Part shown: piece after piece, positions 44,681-54,090 of the stretch
Position numbering within the stretch: the first letter of the stretch is position 1
Layout of the letters: each line of letters opens with the position of its first letter
NCBI RefSeq assembly: GCF_000375545.1
Contig: NZ_AQXF01000003.1
Span: 62,498-126,497 of the forward strand
DNA length: 64,000 nucleotides
Direction: 5' to 3'
Origin: Kordiimonas gwangyangensis DSM 19435 = JCM 12864
GTDB taxonomy: Bacteria > Pseudomonadota > Alphaproteobacteria > Sphingomonadales > Kordiimonadaceae
Translations under genes and position numbers: made by a program
The notes under the pieces: model-generated
Database searches by the model: none
What the model saw: only the letters and a program-made list of their open reading frames with translations
What the model was told of the DNA's origin: nothing

Positions 44681-47644
44681 ATGACAGGATTACCACGCCG
44701 CCGGCTTCTCCGGCGTCACGCGCTCATGGCAGCTACGTCGATCGGCAGCCTGATTGCGGCATGTCCCGCGCTTGCGCAGGACAGCAACACTGGCACGGAC
44801 GAAATGGAAGAAATCACCGTGACCGGTTTCCGCGCTTCGCTCGCGGACTCGCTTTCCAACAAACGCAATTCAAACCTTATTCTGGAATCGGTAACCGCTG
44901 AGGACCTCGGCAAGTTCCCGGACCAGAATATCGCGGAATCACTGCAGCGCCTTTCTGGTGTTCAGATCGACCGCGAAAACGGGCAGGGCACCACGGTGCG
45001 TATCCGCGGCCTTGACCAGAACGTCACCGTGCTGAACGGTGAAGTGTTCCTGACAGGCCTTGAGGTTTTCCGTCTTGGTGAAGGTGGGGACCGCAAGCAG
45101 GACTCGCTTGAGGGTATCCCCGCTGAGCTGATTGGCGGCGTGGACGTGTATAAAAGCCCGAACGCATCGCTTGTGGAAGGCGGCCTCGGCGGCATGATCA
45201 ACCTCAAGACCCGCACACCCCTTCAAATGGAAGAAGGGCTGACAGTTGCGGGCAACGTGCGCATGAACAAGGGCTCAGACATCGGCGGATGGGAACCCAC
45301 GGGTGCGGTGGCGCTTGGCTACCGCAACAATGACCGGTTCGGCCTGATCGCGACAGCAAGTTACGATAAACAGAACCTGCACACAGACGTGCTGGGCGGT
45401 GACAACCGCGGCAACTGGGTGCTTGGCAACCGTGCGGACGCAGGCAGCGTGAACGACTATTACGCCCCTGAATACCGCTACGTGACCGACCGTGACGAGG
45501 AACGTGAGCGCTGGGGCTTCAGCCTTGGTGCCGAGTTCCAGGCCACGGATGCCGTGCGCTTTGAAGCCAACTGGTTCCATTCGGACCTGACGGTGGCAAC
45601 ACAGGAAGCATCGGTTAAATTCCCGATGAACCTTGAGAGCCCGGGCCTTGACCCGAACTATGACATCGTCATCGGCAACAACAATGTGCTCGAGCAGGGT
45701 ACGTTCATTGCCAACTCGGCTGAGGTGATCTCCTTCGTGCAGACCACCAAAACCAAGGCAGACAACTTCCAGCTTGGTATGGACTTTGATGACGGCGGCA
45801 AGTTCCGTGCGAGCATCAAGGGTGCTTACGCCAAAGCGAAGATGTCGAGCCTCAATGCCAACAATGACGTGCGCTACACCCAGTATTCGGTGCCGACGGC
45901 GGATGCTTCAAGCCCCACCGGCTACAGCCACCAGGCCGCAAACCCGGATGCACCGGCGAACTTCCGTTACACCTACAACAACGAGAACGGCAAACTGCCG
46001 TCCTTCACGCTTGAGGATGTGCCGGACCTGTTCTCCAACCCGAACTATGGTTTCTTCAAGTCGCACTGGCTGTTTGATAACACCTCCGACCTTGAGAACT
46101 ATTCGGTACGTGGCGACATTGAATATGACCCTGAGTTCATCTCAAGCGGTAATGTGACCATCAGCGCCGGTGTACGCTATGCGGTGCGTGATGTTGACTT
46201 TGAGCAGGCACGCTACCTTGCGGACTATAGCGGCAAGGGTGAGCTTGACGGTACCGACTATGGCCAGAACTGGACGCCATACGGCTACTTCCAGGACGGT
46301 GCCATCGGCTTCAAGTCATGCGAACTACCAGCCGGTACGCCGGGCATTCCAAACGGCTGTAACAACCGTTTTGGCAACAGCCCGCCACTGATTACCCCGT
46401 TTGAAACCTTCACCTCGAACCCGGACCGGGTGGAGACCATCGAAGGCTTCTGGGGTTCTGGTAACGGCGGCACCACAACGCTGCTCGCGCAGGATCGCGG
46501 CCAGATGGTTGATGGCCTCAACTGGATCCAATCACTTTACCCGGATACCCCGTTTGCGCGTTTCATCGACCCGCTGAACTCGTTCGCGGTGAAAGAAGAA
46601 ACCACATCCGGCTATATCATGGCGGACTTCGGTGACGACGCTGACACCTACCATGTGAACGTGGGTGTACGCATCGTGCGTACCGACCTGACGGTAGATC
46701 AGGGCACGCCTGCGGGCGCTGACCCAACCTACTGGGGCACGGATAGCTGGAACGGTGTACTGCGTGATGCGGATACCATCCGCTCCTCGCGCTCCTACAC
46801 CGATATCCTGCCAAGTGCCAACGTGGTGCTGAACCTGGATGAAAACACGAAAGTGCGGGCGTCGGCTGCGCGGGTGATGTCTCGCCAGCGTCTGTTTGAC
46901 CTCGGCCGCGGGTTCGAGACGTTCTTCACCCGGAACCCGGATACCAACCTCTTCGAGTTCACGAACGGCAGCTCGGGCAACCCGGAACTTGATCCGTTCC
47001 GCGCCACGCAGTTCGACCTCGGCTACGAATACTATATGGGTAATGAAGGCCTCGTCTCCATTACCGGTTTCTGGAAAGAGGTGGACAGCTTCATCGTCAC
47101 CAACACCGTGCCGGTGTTTGTGAACGATCAGGCGGGCGGGCGCCTTGGCCCCGTGCAACTGCCTGAAAACGGTGAGGGTGGCCGCATCCGTGGTTTCGAA
47201 CTGTCGGGCCAGTATGTCTTTGACTGGGGTGTTGGCTTTGTCGCCAACTATACCTTCTCCGACAGCACCAGCTCCAGCTTCAACGATTTCGATGAAGGCC
47301 TGCCAATCCCGGGTGTGTCCAAACACTCCGCGAACGCGCAGATCTACTATCAGAACGATCTCTTTGAAGCGCGCACATCCTACACATGGCGCAGCAAACG
47401 CTATAACGGCAACTTCGGCTTCAACGACGGCGATGTCAGCCGCTCGCTTGGCCGCTGGATCCGCCCGTATGGCCAGCTTGATGCCCAGCTTGTGGTGCAC
47501 GTGAGCGAGAATTTCGACCTGACGGCCGAGGTGGTGAACATCACCAAGGAAGAACAGAGCGAATATCTCCAGTTCGAGAATCTGCCGTTCCGGTACAACT
47601 CCGGTCCGCGCCGTATTCTCCTTGGCGGGCGTTTCCGCTTCTAG
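44681..47644 (+). CDS. TonB-dependent receptor, large carbohydrate-type
   Basis: A 987-residue outer-membrane receptor. A Tat-like or long Sec signal (LPRRRLLRRHALMAATSIGSLIAACPALAQ) is followed by the TonB box/EEITVTGFRASL, the plug (SVTAEDLGKFPDQNIAESLQRLSGVQIDRENGQGTTVRIRGLDQN in blocks), PNASLVEGGLGGMINLKTRTP, and a long barrel ending NSGPRRILLGGRFRF. The GKFPDQNIAESLQRLSGV signature is that of sugar-uptake (CUT-type) TonB receptors. GGGAGGG precedes the ATG. It is the first gene of the LacI-controlled locus; a terminator follows. Confidence 0.93.
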   Translation: MTGLPRRRLLRRHALMAATSIGSLIAACPALAQDSNTGTDEMEEITVTGFRASLADSLSNKRNSNLILESVTAEDLGKFPDQNIAESLQRLSGVQIDRENGQGTTVRIRGLDQNVTVLNGEVFLTGLEVFRLGEGGDRKQDSLEGIPAELIGGVDVYKSPNASLVEGGLGGMINLKTRTPLQMEEGLTVAGNVRMNKGSDIGGWEPTGAVALGYRNNDRFGLIATASYDKQNLHTDVLGGDNRGNWVLGNRADAGSVNDYYAPEYRYVTDRDEERERWGFSLGAEFQATDAVRFEANWFHSDLTVATQEASVKFPMNLESPGLDPNYDIVIGNNNVLEQGTFIANSAEVISFVQTTKTKADNFQLGMDFDDGGKFRASIKGAYAKAKMSSLNANNDVRYTQYSVPTADASSPTGYSHQAANPDAPANFRYTYNNENGKLPSFTLEDVPDLFSNPNYGFFKSHWLFDNTSDLENYSVRGDIEYDPEFISSGNVTISAGVRYAVRDVDFEQARYLADYSGKGELDGTDYGQNWTPYGYFQDGAIGFKSCELPAGTPGIPNGCNNRFGNSPPLITPFETFTSNPDRVETIEGFWGSGNGGTTTLLAQDRGQMVDGLNWIQSLYPDTPFARFIDPLNSFAVKEETTSGYIMADFGDDADTYHVNVGVRIVRTDLTVDQGTPAGADPTYWGTDSWNGVLRDADTIRSSRSYTDILPSANVVLNLDENTKVRASAARVMSRQRLFDLGRGFETFFTRNPDTNLFEFTNGSSGNPELDPFRATQFDLGYEYYMGNEGLVSITGFWKEVDSFIVTNTVPVFVNDQAGGRLGPVQLPENGEGGRIRGFELSGQYVFDWGVGFVANYTFSDSTSSSFNDFDEGLPIPGVSKHSANAQIYYQNDLFEARTSYTWRSKRYNGNFGFNDGDVSRSLGRWIRPYGQLDAQLVVHVSENFDLTAEVVNITKEEQSEYLQFENLPFRYNSGPRRILLGGRFRF

Positions 47645-47659
47645 CCTCATGGGGCCCTT

Positions 47660-47699
47660 GTGGTGTGGCTGATCTCCCTGATGCCACACCACATTTTTC
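47660..47699 (+). terminator. Terminator after the carbohydrate TonB receptor
   Basis: GTGGTGTGGC and GCCACACCAC form a 10-bp perfect stem around 13 bases, followed by ATTTTTCT. It may attenuate rather than stop transcription, since the halogenase gene begins 34 bases later on the same strand. Confidence 0.85.
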
Positions 47700-47732
47700 T
47701 GATTGTTAAAAGGCATCAAGGCGCAGGCGGAC

Positions 47733-49247
47733 ATGACCGAACAGCTCCCACAGAAAATCGTGATTGTTGGCGGTGGTACCGCGGGCTGGATGACGGCGGC
47801 GGCGCTCTCGCGCATGCTGGCGCACCGGGTCTCGATCACGCTGGTGGAATCTGAGGCTATCGGCACCGTCGGTGTGGGCGAGGCGACCATTCCGCCGATC
47901 CGGTCTTTCAATGCGCTTCTCGGTATCGACGAAGCCGATTTCATGGCCGAGACCAAAGCCACCTACAAGCTCGGGATCGAGTTTGAAGGCTGGACACGTG
48001 AAGGCCACAGCTATTTCCACCCGTTCGGTCTCTATGGCGCCAGCCCGGACGCACGCTACCTGCATCACTATTGGCTGAAGGCGCGGGCGAGCGGCCCGGT
48101 GCCGCCGCTTGAGGACTTCAGTATTTGTAATGTGGCGGCGAAGATGGGCCGCTGCGGCTTGCCAAGTGGTGACGCCGCGTCCGTCATGTCCACCTTCGGT
48201 TCGGCCTTTCATTTTGACGCGGGCCTTTATGCCACCTACCTGCGCCGCTACGCCGAGGCCCGGCGTGTGAAGCGCGTTGAGGGCAAGGTGGGGCATGTCG
48301 CGCTTCGGGGCACTGACGGCTTCATTGAAAGTGTCACGCTCGAGAGTGGCGAGCGCGTGGACGGTGACTTTTTTATCGACTGCTCCGGCTTCCGGGGCCT
48401 CCTTATCGAACAAGCTTTGGGCGCGGGGTACGACGACTGGACCCGCTACTTGCCGTGCGACCGCGCCATTGCCGTACCCTGTGCGCGGTCGGGGCCCGTA
48501 CGCCCCTACACCCGCTCCGTCGCGCACAGGGCAGGCTGGCGCTGGCGCATCCCATTACAGCACCGCACCGGCAACGGCGTTGTCTATGCGTCCGCGCATA
48601 TGAGCGATGATGAAGCGCTTGGTATCCTTACGGCCGGGCTTGATGGGGACGCGCTGGCGGAACCCAATTTCCTGCGCTTCCAGACCGGGGTCAGGCGCAA
48701 ATTCTGGCTGAAAAACTGCCTTGCGATTGGCTTGTCGTCGGGGTTCATGGAGCCGCTTGAAAGCACCAGCATCCACCTCATCCAGGCGGGCATCACCAAG
48801 CTCCTGGACTTTTTCCCCGGCGGCGATTTCAAGGCTGCCAATACGGAAGAGTATAACCTCCTCGCGCGCATCGAGTTTGAGGAAATCCGCGACTTTCTCA
48901 TCCTGCATTACAAAGCAACCGAACGGCGGGATAGCGCCTTCTGGAATGCTTGCCGCACGATGGAGGTGCCGGAAAGCCTCACGCGCCGCATGGACCTGTT
49001 CCACGCCTATGGCCGTATACCACCCCGCGCCTATGACCTCTTTACCGCCACCAGTTGGGTTGCGGTGTTCATGGGGCAGGGCGTGATGCCGGAAAGTTAT
49101 GATCCCCTCGTCGATGCCCACGATATGGCCGAGGTACAGGCGCGGCTGAGGGACGCCCATGCCCGCATCGCCAAGACAGCCGCGGGGCTGCCCCCGCATG
49201 ATGAACTTCTCACCCATTTGCTCGCCCACGCAAAACGTGTCGCTTGA
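47733..49247 (+). CDS. Tryptophan halogenase-family flavoprotein
   Basis: A 504-residue FAD-dependent protein of the PrnA family. FAD-binding GGGTAGW starts at residue 13; Lys79 in TYKLGIEF corresponds to the catalytic lysine (Lys79 in PrnA); ALGTVGVGEATIPP-like (IGTVGVGEATIPP) and the halogenase motif GWRWRIPLQ are present, followed by SGFMEPLESTSIHLIQAGI. So the active-site frame looks intact. Such genes occur beside sugar-type TonB receptors in alphaproteobacteria without any known halogenated product, and no reductase or biosynthetic gene is near. Start at 47733 is the first ATG; a TTG at 47703 is less likely. Confidence 0.87.
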   Translation: MTEQLPQKIVIVGGGTAGWMTAAALSRMLAHRVSITLVESEAIGTVGVGEATIPPIRSFNALLGIDEADFMAETKATYKLGIEFEGWTREGHSYFHPFGLYGASPDARYLHHYWLKARASGPVPPLEDFSICNVAAKMGRCGLPSGDAASVMSTFGSAFHFDAGLYATYLRRYAEARRVKRVEGKVGHVALRGTDGFIESVTLESGERVDGDFFIDCSGFRGLLIEQALGAGYDDWTRYLPCDRAIAVPCARSGPVRPYTRSVAHRAGWRWRIPLQHRTGNGVVYASAHMSDDEALGILTAGLDGDALAEPNFLRFQTGVRRKFWLKNCLAIGLSSGFMEPLESTSIHLIQAGITKLLDFFPGGDFKAANTEEYNLLARIEFEEIRDFLILHYKATERRDSAFWNACRTMEVPESLTRRMDLFHAYGRIPPRAYDLFTATSWVAVFMGQGVMPESYDPLVDAHDMAEVQARLRDAHARIAKTAAGLPPHDELLTHLLAHAKRVA

Positions 49248-49278
49248 GCCGAATTAATGCGATCTGAAAGGAACTGAT

Positions 49279-51819
49279 GTGAAGGTCACTTTGCACATGC
49301 ACCGCACCGCGGGCCTAAGCCTTGCCCTGATGACGGCCCTTATGGTTGCGGCCTGCGCGGACGAGAAGGCGGAAGATACAGGCGCGGTCACTTGGCCGCA
49401 TATCGAAAGCCCGGTCAAGATTGACGCGAATATGGAAGCCCGCATTGACGACATGCTCAGCCGCATGAGCGTGGAGGAGAAGGTCGGCCAGGTCATCCAG
49501 CCTGAAATCCAGTATATCACGCCCGAGGAAGTGAAGCGCTATCACATCGGCACAATCCTGAATGGCGGTGGGTCATTACCGAACCGAAATAAATATGCGA
49601 CACCGGCTGAATGGCTCAAGATGGCGGATAGTTTCTATGATGCCTCGATGGACACATCGGACGGTGGCCTTGCCGTCCCGATCCTCTGGGGCAGTGATGC
49701 TGTGCATGGGCATAATAACGTCATCGGCGCGACCATCTTCCCCCATAACATCGGCCTTGGTGCCATGCATGACCCGGCGCTGATGCGCAAGGTGGGCGAG
49801 ATTACCGCGCGGGAGATGCGCGTGACCGGTATCGACTGGACCTTCGCACCCACGCTGGCCGTGGTGCAGAACGACCGCTGGGGCCGCACCTATGAGAGTT
49901 ATTCCGAAGACCCGGCGCTGGTGAAATCCTATGCGGGTGAGGTGGTTTACGGCCTGCAGGGTGTGCCTGGCACGGCTGAATTCCTCGACGGCAACCATGT
50001 GATCGCGACGGCCAAACACTTCGTGGGTGACGGTGGCACCAAAGACGGTGACGATCAAGGCGACACGCAGGTGAGCGAGGAAGAACTGCGCGACATTCAC
50101 GCTGCCGGCTATGTGACCGCGATTGAGGCAGGCGTGCAAACCGCCATGACCAGCTTCTCAAGCTGGAACGGCGAGAAGGTACACGGCCACCGGTACCTGA
50201 TCACCGATGTGCTGAAGGGCCAGATGGGCTTTGATGGCCCGGTGGTATCTGACTGGAACGCGCACGGGCAAGTGAAGGGCTGCACCAATGTGTCCTGCGC
50301 GCAATCGTTTAACGCGGGTGTTGATATCCTGATGGTGCCGCAGGACTGGCGGGGCTTGTGGGAAAACACTCTGGCACAGGTGAAATCAGGTGAGATCAGC
50401 ACCGAGCGGCTTGATGAGGCGGTACGCCGCATCCTGCGCATGAAGCTGCGCTCTGGCCTTTTTGATAAACCAAAACCGTCCGAGCGTGGCCTTGCGGGTG
50501 CGAGTGGTGTGATCGGCAGCGATGCGCACAGGGATGTGGCGCGGCAGGCGGTGCGTCAATCGCTGGTGTTGATCAAGAACAAGGGCCATGTGCTGCCTAT
50601 CCGCCCTAACATGACCGTGCTGATGGTGGGTGACGGGGCCGATAATATTGGCAAACAGGCGGGTGGCTGGACCATCAGCTGGCAAGGCACAGGCAACGAG
50701 AATAGCGACTTCCCCGGCGGGCAATCGGTCTATGACGGTGTGCGCGCAGCGGTGGAAGCCGCGGGCGGCACGGTGATACTGGACGCTGACGGCACGTCAG
50801 ATGCCGAGGCTGATGTTGCCATCGCCGTCTTTGGCGAGGACCCCTATGCAGAGTTTCAAGGCGACCTTGAAACCCTTGAATATGAGCCGGGCCGCAAAAC
50901 CGACCTTGAGATGATCAAGGCGATCAAGGCGCGTGGCATTCCGGTGGTGAGTGTGTTCCTGTCCGGCCGTCCGATGTGGACAAGCCCTGAGATCAACGCG
51001 TCCGACGCTTTTGTGGCTGCATGGCTGCCGGGTAGCGAGGGCGAGGGCATCGCCGATGTACTCATCGGTAAGCCGGACGGTACGCCGCGCCATGATTTTA
51101 CCGGGCGGCTGTCGTTCTCCTGGCCCAAAACCCCGGTGCAGGACGTGCTGAACCCCCATCATGCAAACTATGATCCGCTGTTTGGCCTTGGCTACGGCCT
51201 TGACTATGCAGGCGGCGGCGAAGGGCCGGACGCGCTGCCCGAGGACGTTGACGGTGTGCAAAAAGGCCTGCGGGAGGACCTGACGCTCTATCACGGGCGT
51301 GCGCTTGAGCCGTGGCGGCTTTATATCACCACGGACGGCACCGCCCAGATCATGAGCGGCCCATACGCCCAGACGCCGGACGGCGAGATGACCATGCGCA
51401 CCGCGGACAAGGATGTGCAGGAAGACGCGCTGCTGATTGACTGGAAGGGCGGTAAAGCCGGCAGCATGAGCATTGATGGCGGCGGTTCGCTGGACCTCAG
51501 CCCCTATGCGGAAACTGGCGGTATCCTGAGCTTTGAACTGAAGCTTGATAAGGTGCCAGCGGGTGAAGTGAACCTGAGCATGACTTGTGGTGAAGGCTGC
51601 GGCAGTAGCGTACGCCTGACCGACCACCTGCGCGCGCTGGTGGGGCAGGACTGGCAGAAGGTTGCCATCAAGCTCGCGTGCTTTGAACGGGACACCGCGA
51701 AACTTGCGGACACAACGACACCGTTCATTCTGGCAAGCGAAGGTGAGGCGGAAATCAGCGTTGCCCATGTGCGGGTGCTGCCGCGCGGTAGTGCCGCCTT
51801 CACCTGCGCGGCTGAATAG
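49279..51819 (+). CDS. Glycoside hydrolase family 3 exo-beta-glucanase/beta-glucosidase, lipoprotein-like signal
   Basis: An 846-residue exported GH3 enzyme. The signal ends in LMVAAC, a plausible lipobox, so it may be anchored in the outer membrane. The (alpha/beta)8 domain contains ATAKHFVGDGG and the predicted nucleophile Asp325 in GPVVSDWNAHG. The alpha/beta sandwich follows (GADNIGKQAGGWTISWQG), then an extra C-terminal domain of about 200 residues. Length and layout match marine exo-1,3/1,4-beta-glucanases such as ExoP of Pseudoalteromonas. GTG start with AAAGGAAC upstream. With the TonB receptor it suggests use of beta-glucans. Confidence 0.92.
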   Translation: MKVTLHMHRTAGLSLALMTALMVAACADEKAEDTGAVTWPHIESPVKIDANMEARIDDMLSRMSVEEKVGQVIQPEIQYITPEEVKRYHIGTILNGGGSLPNRNKYATPAEWLKMADSFYDASMDTSDGGLAVPILWGSDAVHGHNNVIGATIFPHNIGLGAMHDPALMRKVGEITAREMRVTGIDWTFAPTLAVVQNDRWGRTYESYSEDPALVKSYAGEVVYGLQGVPGTAEFLDGNHVIATAKHFVGDGGTKDGDDQGDTQVSEEELRDIHAAGYVTAIEAGVQTAMTSFSSWNGEKVHGHRYLITDVLKGQMGFDGPVVSDWNAHGQVKGCTNVSCAQSFNAGVDILMVPQDWRGLWENTLAQVKSGEISTERLDEAVRRILRMKLRSGLFDKPKPSERGLAGASGVIGSDAHRDVARQAVRQSLVLIKNKGHVLPIRPNMTVLMVGDGADNIGKQAGGWTISWQGTGNENSDFPGGQSVYDGVRAAVEAAGGTVILDADGTSDAEADVAIAVFGEDPYAEFQGDLETLEYEPGRKTDLEMIKAIKARGIPVVSVFLSGRPMWTSPEINASDAFVAAWLPGSEGEGIADVLIGKPDGTPRHDFTGRLSFSWPKTPVQDVLNPHHANYDPLFGLGYGLDYAGGGEGPDALPEDVDGVQKGLREDLTLYHGRALEPWRLYITTDGTAQIMSGPYAQTPDGEMTMRTADKDVQEDALLIDWKGGKAGSMSIDGGGSLDLSPYAETGGILSFELKLDKVPAGEVNLSMTCGEGCGSSVRLTDHLRALVGQDWQKVAIKLACFERDTAKLADTTTPFILASEGEAEISVAHVRVLPRGSAAFTCAAE

Positions 51820-51831
51820 GCTATCCGCGCC

Positions 51832-51851
51832 GGGCAGGGTGCGCCCTGCCC
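51832..51851 (+). terminator. GC-rich hairpin after the GH3 gene
   Basis: GGGCAGGG and CCCTGCCC pair around TGCG, followed only by ATTTGCC. It is a strong stem with a weak T-run, so termination may be partial. Confidence 0.5.
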
Positions 51852-51929
51852 ATTTGCCATTGCACCGCCGCCTTTCGCAGCGTTATATGGTGCGCAAACG
51901 GGTGCTTGTCGCCCGAGGCGGAGCATCAG

Positions 51930-52928
51930 ATGGCAATCAAGCTATACCTACATATCGGCCATACCCACGCGAGCAGCGGGCACGTGAGCGCGCTTCTGGC
52001 GGCGAACCGCGCGGCCCTGCTGGCACGCGGCTACGGTATCGCTGACGCCCAGTTGCAGCTAGAGGGTGAGCCGGGTAGCGCAGCCTTTTTTGAACCAGCA
52101 CTTCACGCGGGCCAACCAGACAGCGCTACTCATGATGCCGCTTTCAAGGCGCTGGCAGCGTCTGCCAAGGCCAAGGGGCTGGAGGCGGTAATCATCAGTG
52201 CGCCAAATCTGGCTGTGCCGGGAGGCGCCACATTGGTGGCGGGCTTGCAGGCGCACTTTGATGTGCGGGTGATTTACTATTTCAAACGTCAGGAACATCT
52301 GGTCGTTGACTGGTGGCTCGCGGGCGCCTTCAAGTCGGGCATCGGCCTCAACGCCTATATTGACGAGATTATTGAGCAGCATCCGCGCCGCCATTACCGC
52401 GATGCGCTTGAGGAATTTTTGAATACGTTCGGCGCTGATGCCATGCGGGTGCAACTGCTGTGGTTCAAGGTACTTGAGGGCGAATGCCTTGAGCGTGACC
52501 TGTGGCATGCGCTCGATTTGAACCCGGACGATTTTGAAGTGGTGCCGGAACCAGCGCCGGTTGTCAGCAGTTATCTAGCAAACGCGCTCAAGGAAAGCCC
52601 TTACCTCTTCGCGGATGAGAATGATGAGGAACTGATCGATTTCATTCGCAGCTATGCAGTGGGCGAGCCGACACACAAGATCAACCCGCTGGATGTCGCG
52701 CCGCGCCGCCGCATCATGGAGCATTTCCAGCCGGAAAACCGCTGGATCAAGATAACCTTCTTTGCCGATGTTGAAATGGCGGGCTGGAACGCGGTGCCTG
52801 ATAGCGACGACCGCCACTATGACGTAACCCTGAGCGGTATCACCGAAGCTATCAACGTCAACCTCGCCATGCTGAAAGAGCTGAGCGAGGATGTGGCACG
52901 CATCAAAAGAAGAATGGGCCTCAAATAA
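51930..52928 (+). CDS. Sulfotransferase-like protein with degenerate P-loop
   Basis: A 332-residue cytosolic protein. The N-terminal strand and helix pattern KLYLHIGHTHASSGHVSALLAANRAALLARGYG (read as shorter blocks) mirrors bacterial sulfotransferase-like proteins that begin LHIGTPKTGTTSLQ..LAANRAAL, but the PAPS-binding PKTGTT is replaced by THASSG, so the lysine and threonines are lost. Later regions keep the layout (VRVIYYFKRQEHLVVDWW, FNTFGADAMRVQ-like LNTFGADAMRVQLLW). It is probably not an active PAPS-dependent enzyme unless it uses another site. GGCGGAG precedes the ATG at 51930. Stands behind the GH3 gene. Confidence 0.65.
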   Translation: MAIKLYLHIGHTHASSGHVSALLAANRAALLARGYGIADAQLQLEGEPGSAAFFEPALHAGQPDSATHDAAFKALAASAKAKGLEAVIISAPNLAVPGGATLVAGLQAHFDVRVIYYFKRQEHLVVDWWLAGAFKSGIGLNAYIDEIIEQHPRRHYRDALEEFLNTFGADAMRVQLLWFKVLEGECLERDLWHALDLNPDDFEVVPEPAPVVSSYLANALKESPYLFADENDEELIDFIRSYAVGEPTHKINPLDVAPRRRIMEHFQPENRWIKITFFADVEMAGWNAVPDSDDRHYDVTLSGITEAINVNLAMLKELSEDVARIKRRMGLK

Positions 52929-52940
52929 TGAGGCCCATTC
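52912..52940. terminator. Hairpin spanning the sulfotransferase-like stop codon
   Basis: GAATGGGCCTC and GAGGCCCATTC form an 11-bp perfect stem around AAATAAT, which includes the stop codon. It sits between convergent genes; no T-run follows on the plus strand. Confidence 0.6.
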
Positions 52941-52963
52941 GCTCTGTGCAATCCAGCTAGCTG

Positions 52964-54046
52964 TTAGCGGCTGCTGGCATCCTGGATCATGACATTCTGG
53001 CCCGGCATGAGGCGTTCCGCACCGCGGACCACCACTTTGTCACCTTCTTCAAGCCCGCTCTTGAGCGACACCCAAAGCCCGATCGATGATGCGATATCAG
53101 CCGGAAGCTGAATGGCTGTATTGTCAGCCGAGACCTTGTAGACGAAGCGTGCATCACCTTTCATCACCAGTGCGTCCCGCGGCACGGCAACGGCTTGCTG
53201 CGCTTCTTCCTTCGGCAGGCTTACTTTCACCGGGGTGCCCACCATCCAGAAATCCGGCTCTGATGTCAGGCGTACTTCCACCATGCGGGAGACCATGTCA
53301 CCCACCGGCACCACGGTGCGGATCGGCAGCATGCGGCTGGTGCGGCCGTCGTGTACCGCAACCATTTCACCAACCTTTAGGAAGGGTGTGATGGTGATGG
53401 GTGCGGGGATCACCACCTCGATATGCTCATTATCTACAAGGCGCACAATCTGGTCCGCGACGTTGATGTATTCACCCTTGTTGGCGAGGCGCTGTACCAC
53501 ATGGCCGGGGAAGGGCGCGCGGATTTCAGCGCGCGCGAGGTCACCCTGCGCGCGTTCATAGGTGACTTGCGCGTCGGCAATTTCCTGCACCAGCATGTCA
53601 CGCTGCGCAGTGACTTCTTGCAATTTTGCCTGCGAGGTGTTGTCACTTTTCGCCAGCTCCTGATAGCGCTTCACGTCCTGCTCACGGAAGGTGAGGTTGG
53701 CTTGCAGGCGCTTGAGGTTGGCTTCCGCGCGGCGTGCCGCCACTTTGAGAAGCCGGTCATCAATGCGGGCGATCACATCGCCTTCTTTCACGGCCGTACC
53801 CACCTGCGCGATCCATGACAGTGGGCCTTCAACTTCGCTCGCGATGCGGCTATCGTTGAGGCTGATGACTGTGCCGGATACCAGCATCTCTGGCGCCATC
53901 ATGCGTGTTTCGGCAATCGCTACTTCCACCTGCGCTGGCGGCATCTGGGACATGTCCTGCGCGCTGGCAGGCGTGAGGGCAGTGAGGGCGAGGAAAAAAG
54001 CCGCGCCCGCTGCTTTGGTAGTTTGAAAAGATAAAGTCAAAGCCAT
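52964..54046 (-). CDS. RND efflux periplasmic adaptor (membrane fusion protein)
   Basis: A 360-residue adaptor that links an inner-membrane RND pump to an outer-membrane channel. It has a signal peptide (AGAAFFLALTALTPASAQ), a lipoyl/biotin-like domain split around a coiled-coil hairpin (DVIARIDDRLLKVAARRAEANLKRLQANLTFREQDVKRYQELAKSDNTS in blocks; RAPFPGHVVQRLANKGEYI), and barrel and membrane-proximal domains. There is no lipobox. It follows the permease gene by 44 bases on the same strand. Substrate unknown. Confidence 0.92.
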   Translation of the reverse strand: MALTLSFQTTKAAGAAFFLALTALTPASAQDMSQMPPAQVEVAIAETRMMAPEMLVSGTVISLNDSRIASEVEGPLSWIAQVGTAVKEGDVIARIDDRLLKVAARRAEANLKRLQANLTFREQDVKRYQELAKSDNTSQAKLQEVTAQRDMLVQEIADAQVTYERAQGDLARAEIRAPFPGHVVQRLANKGEYINVADQIVRLVDNEHIEVVIPAPITITPFLKVGEMVAVHDGRTSRMLPIRTVVPVGDMVSRMVEVRLTSEPDFWMVGTPVKVSLPKEEAQQAVAVPRDALVMKGDARFVYKVSADNTAIQLPADIASSIGLWVSLKSGLEEGDKVVVRGAERLMPGQNVMIQDASSR

Positions 54047-54090
54047 CGTAAACTCGTTTCTATCCTGTTTTTTAAATGCGGGGCGGGCGG

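Noticed and set aside
46532-47962. A 476-codon open frame on the minus strand
   Set aside because: It lies antisense to the carbohydrate TonB receptor and the halogenase start, and its translation shows only reverse-strand shadow composition. The plus-strand proteins are clear family members.
47733-49247. Part of a halogenated natural-product cluster
   Set aside because: No synthase, tailoring or flavin reductase genes lie nearby; the neighbours are a sugar receptor, regulator and glycosidase.
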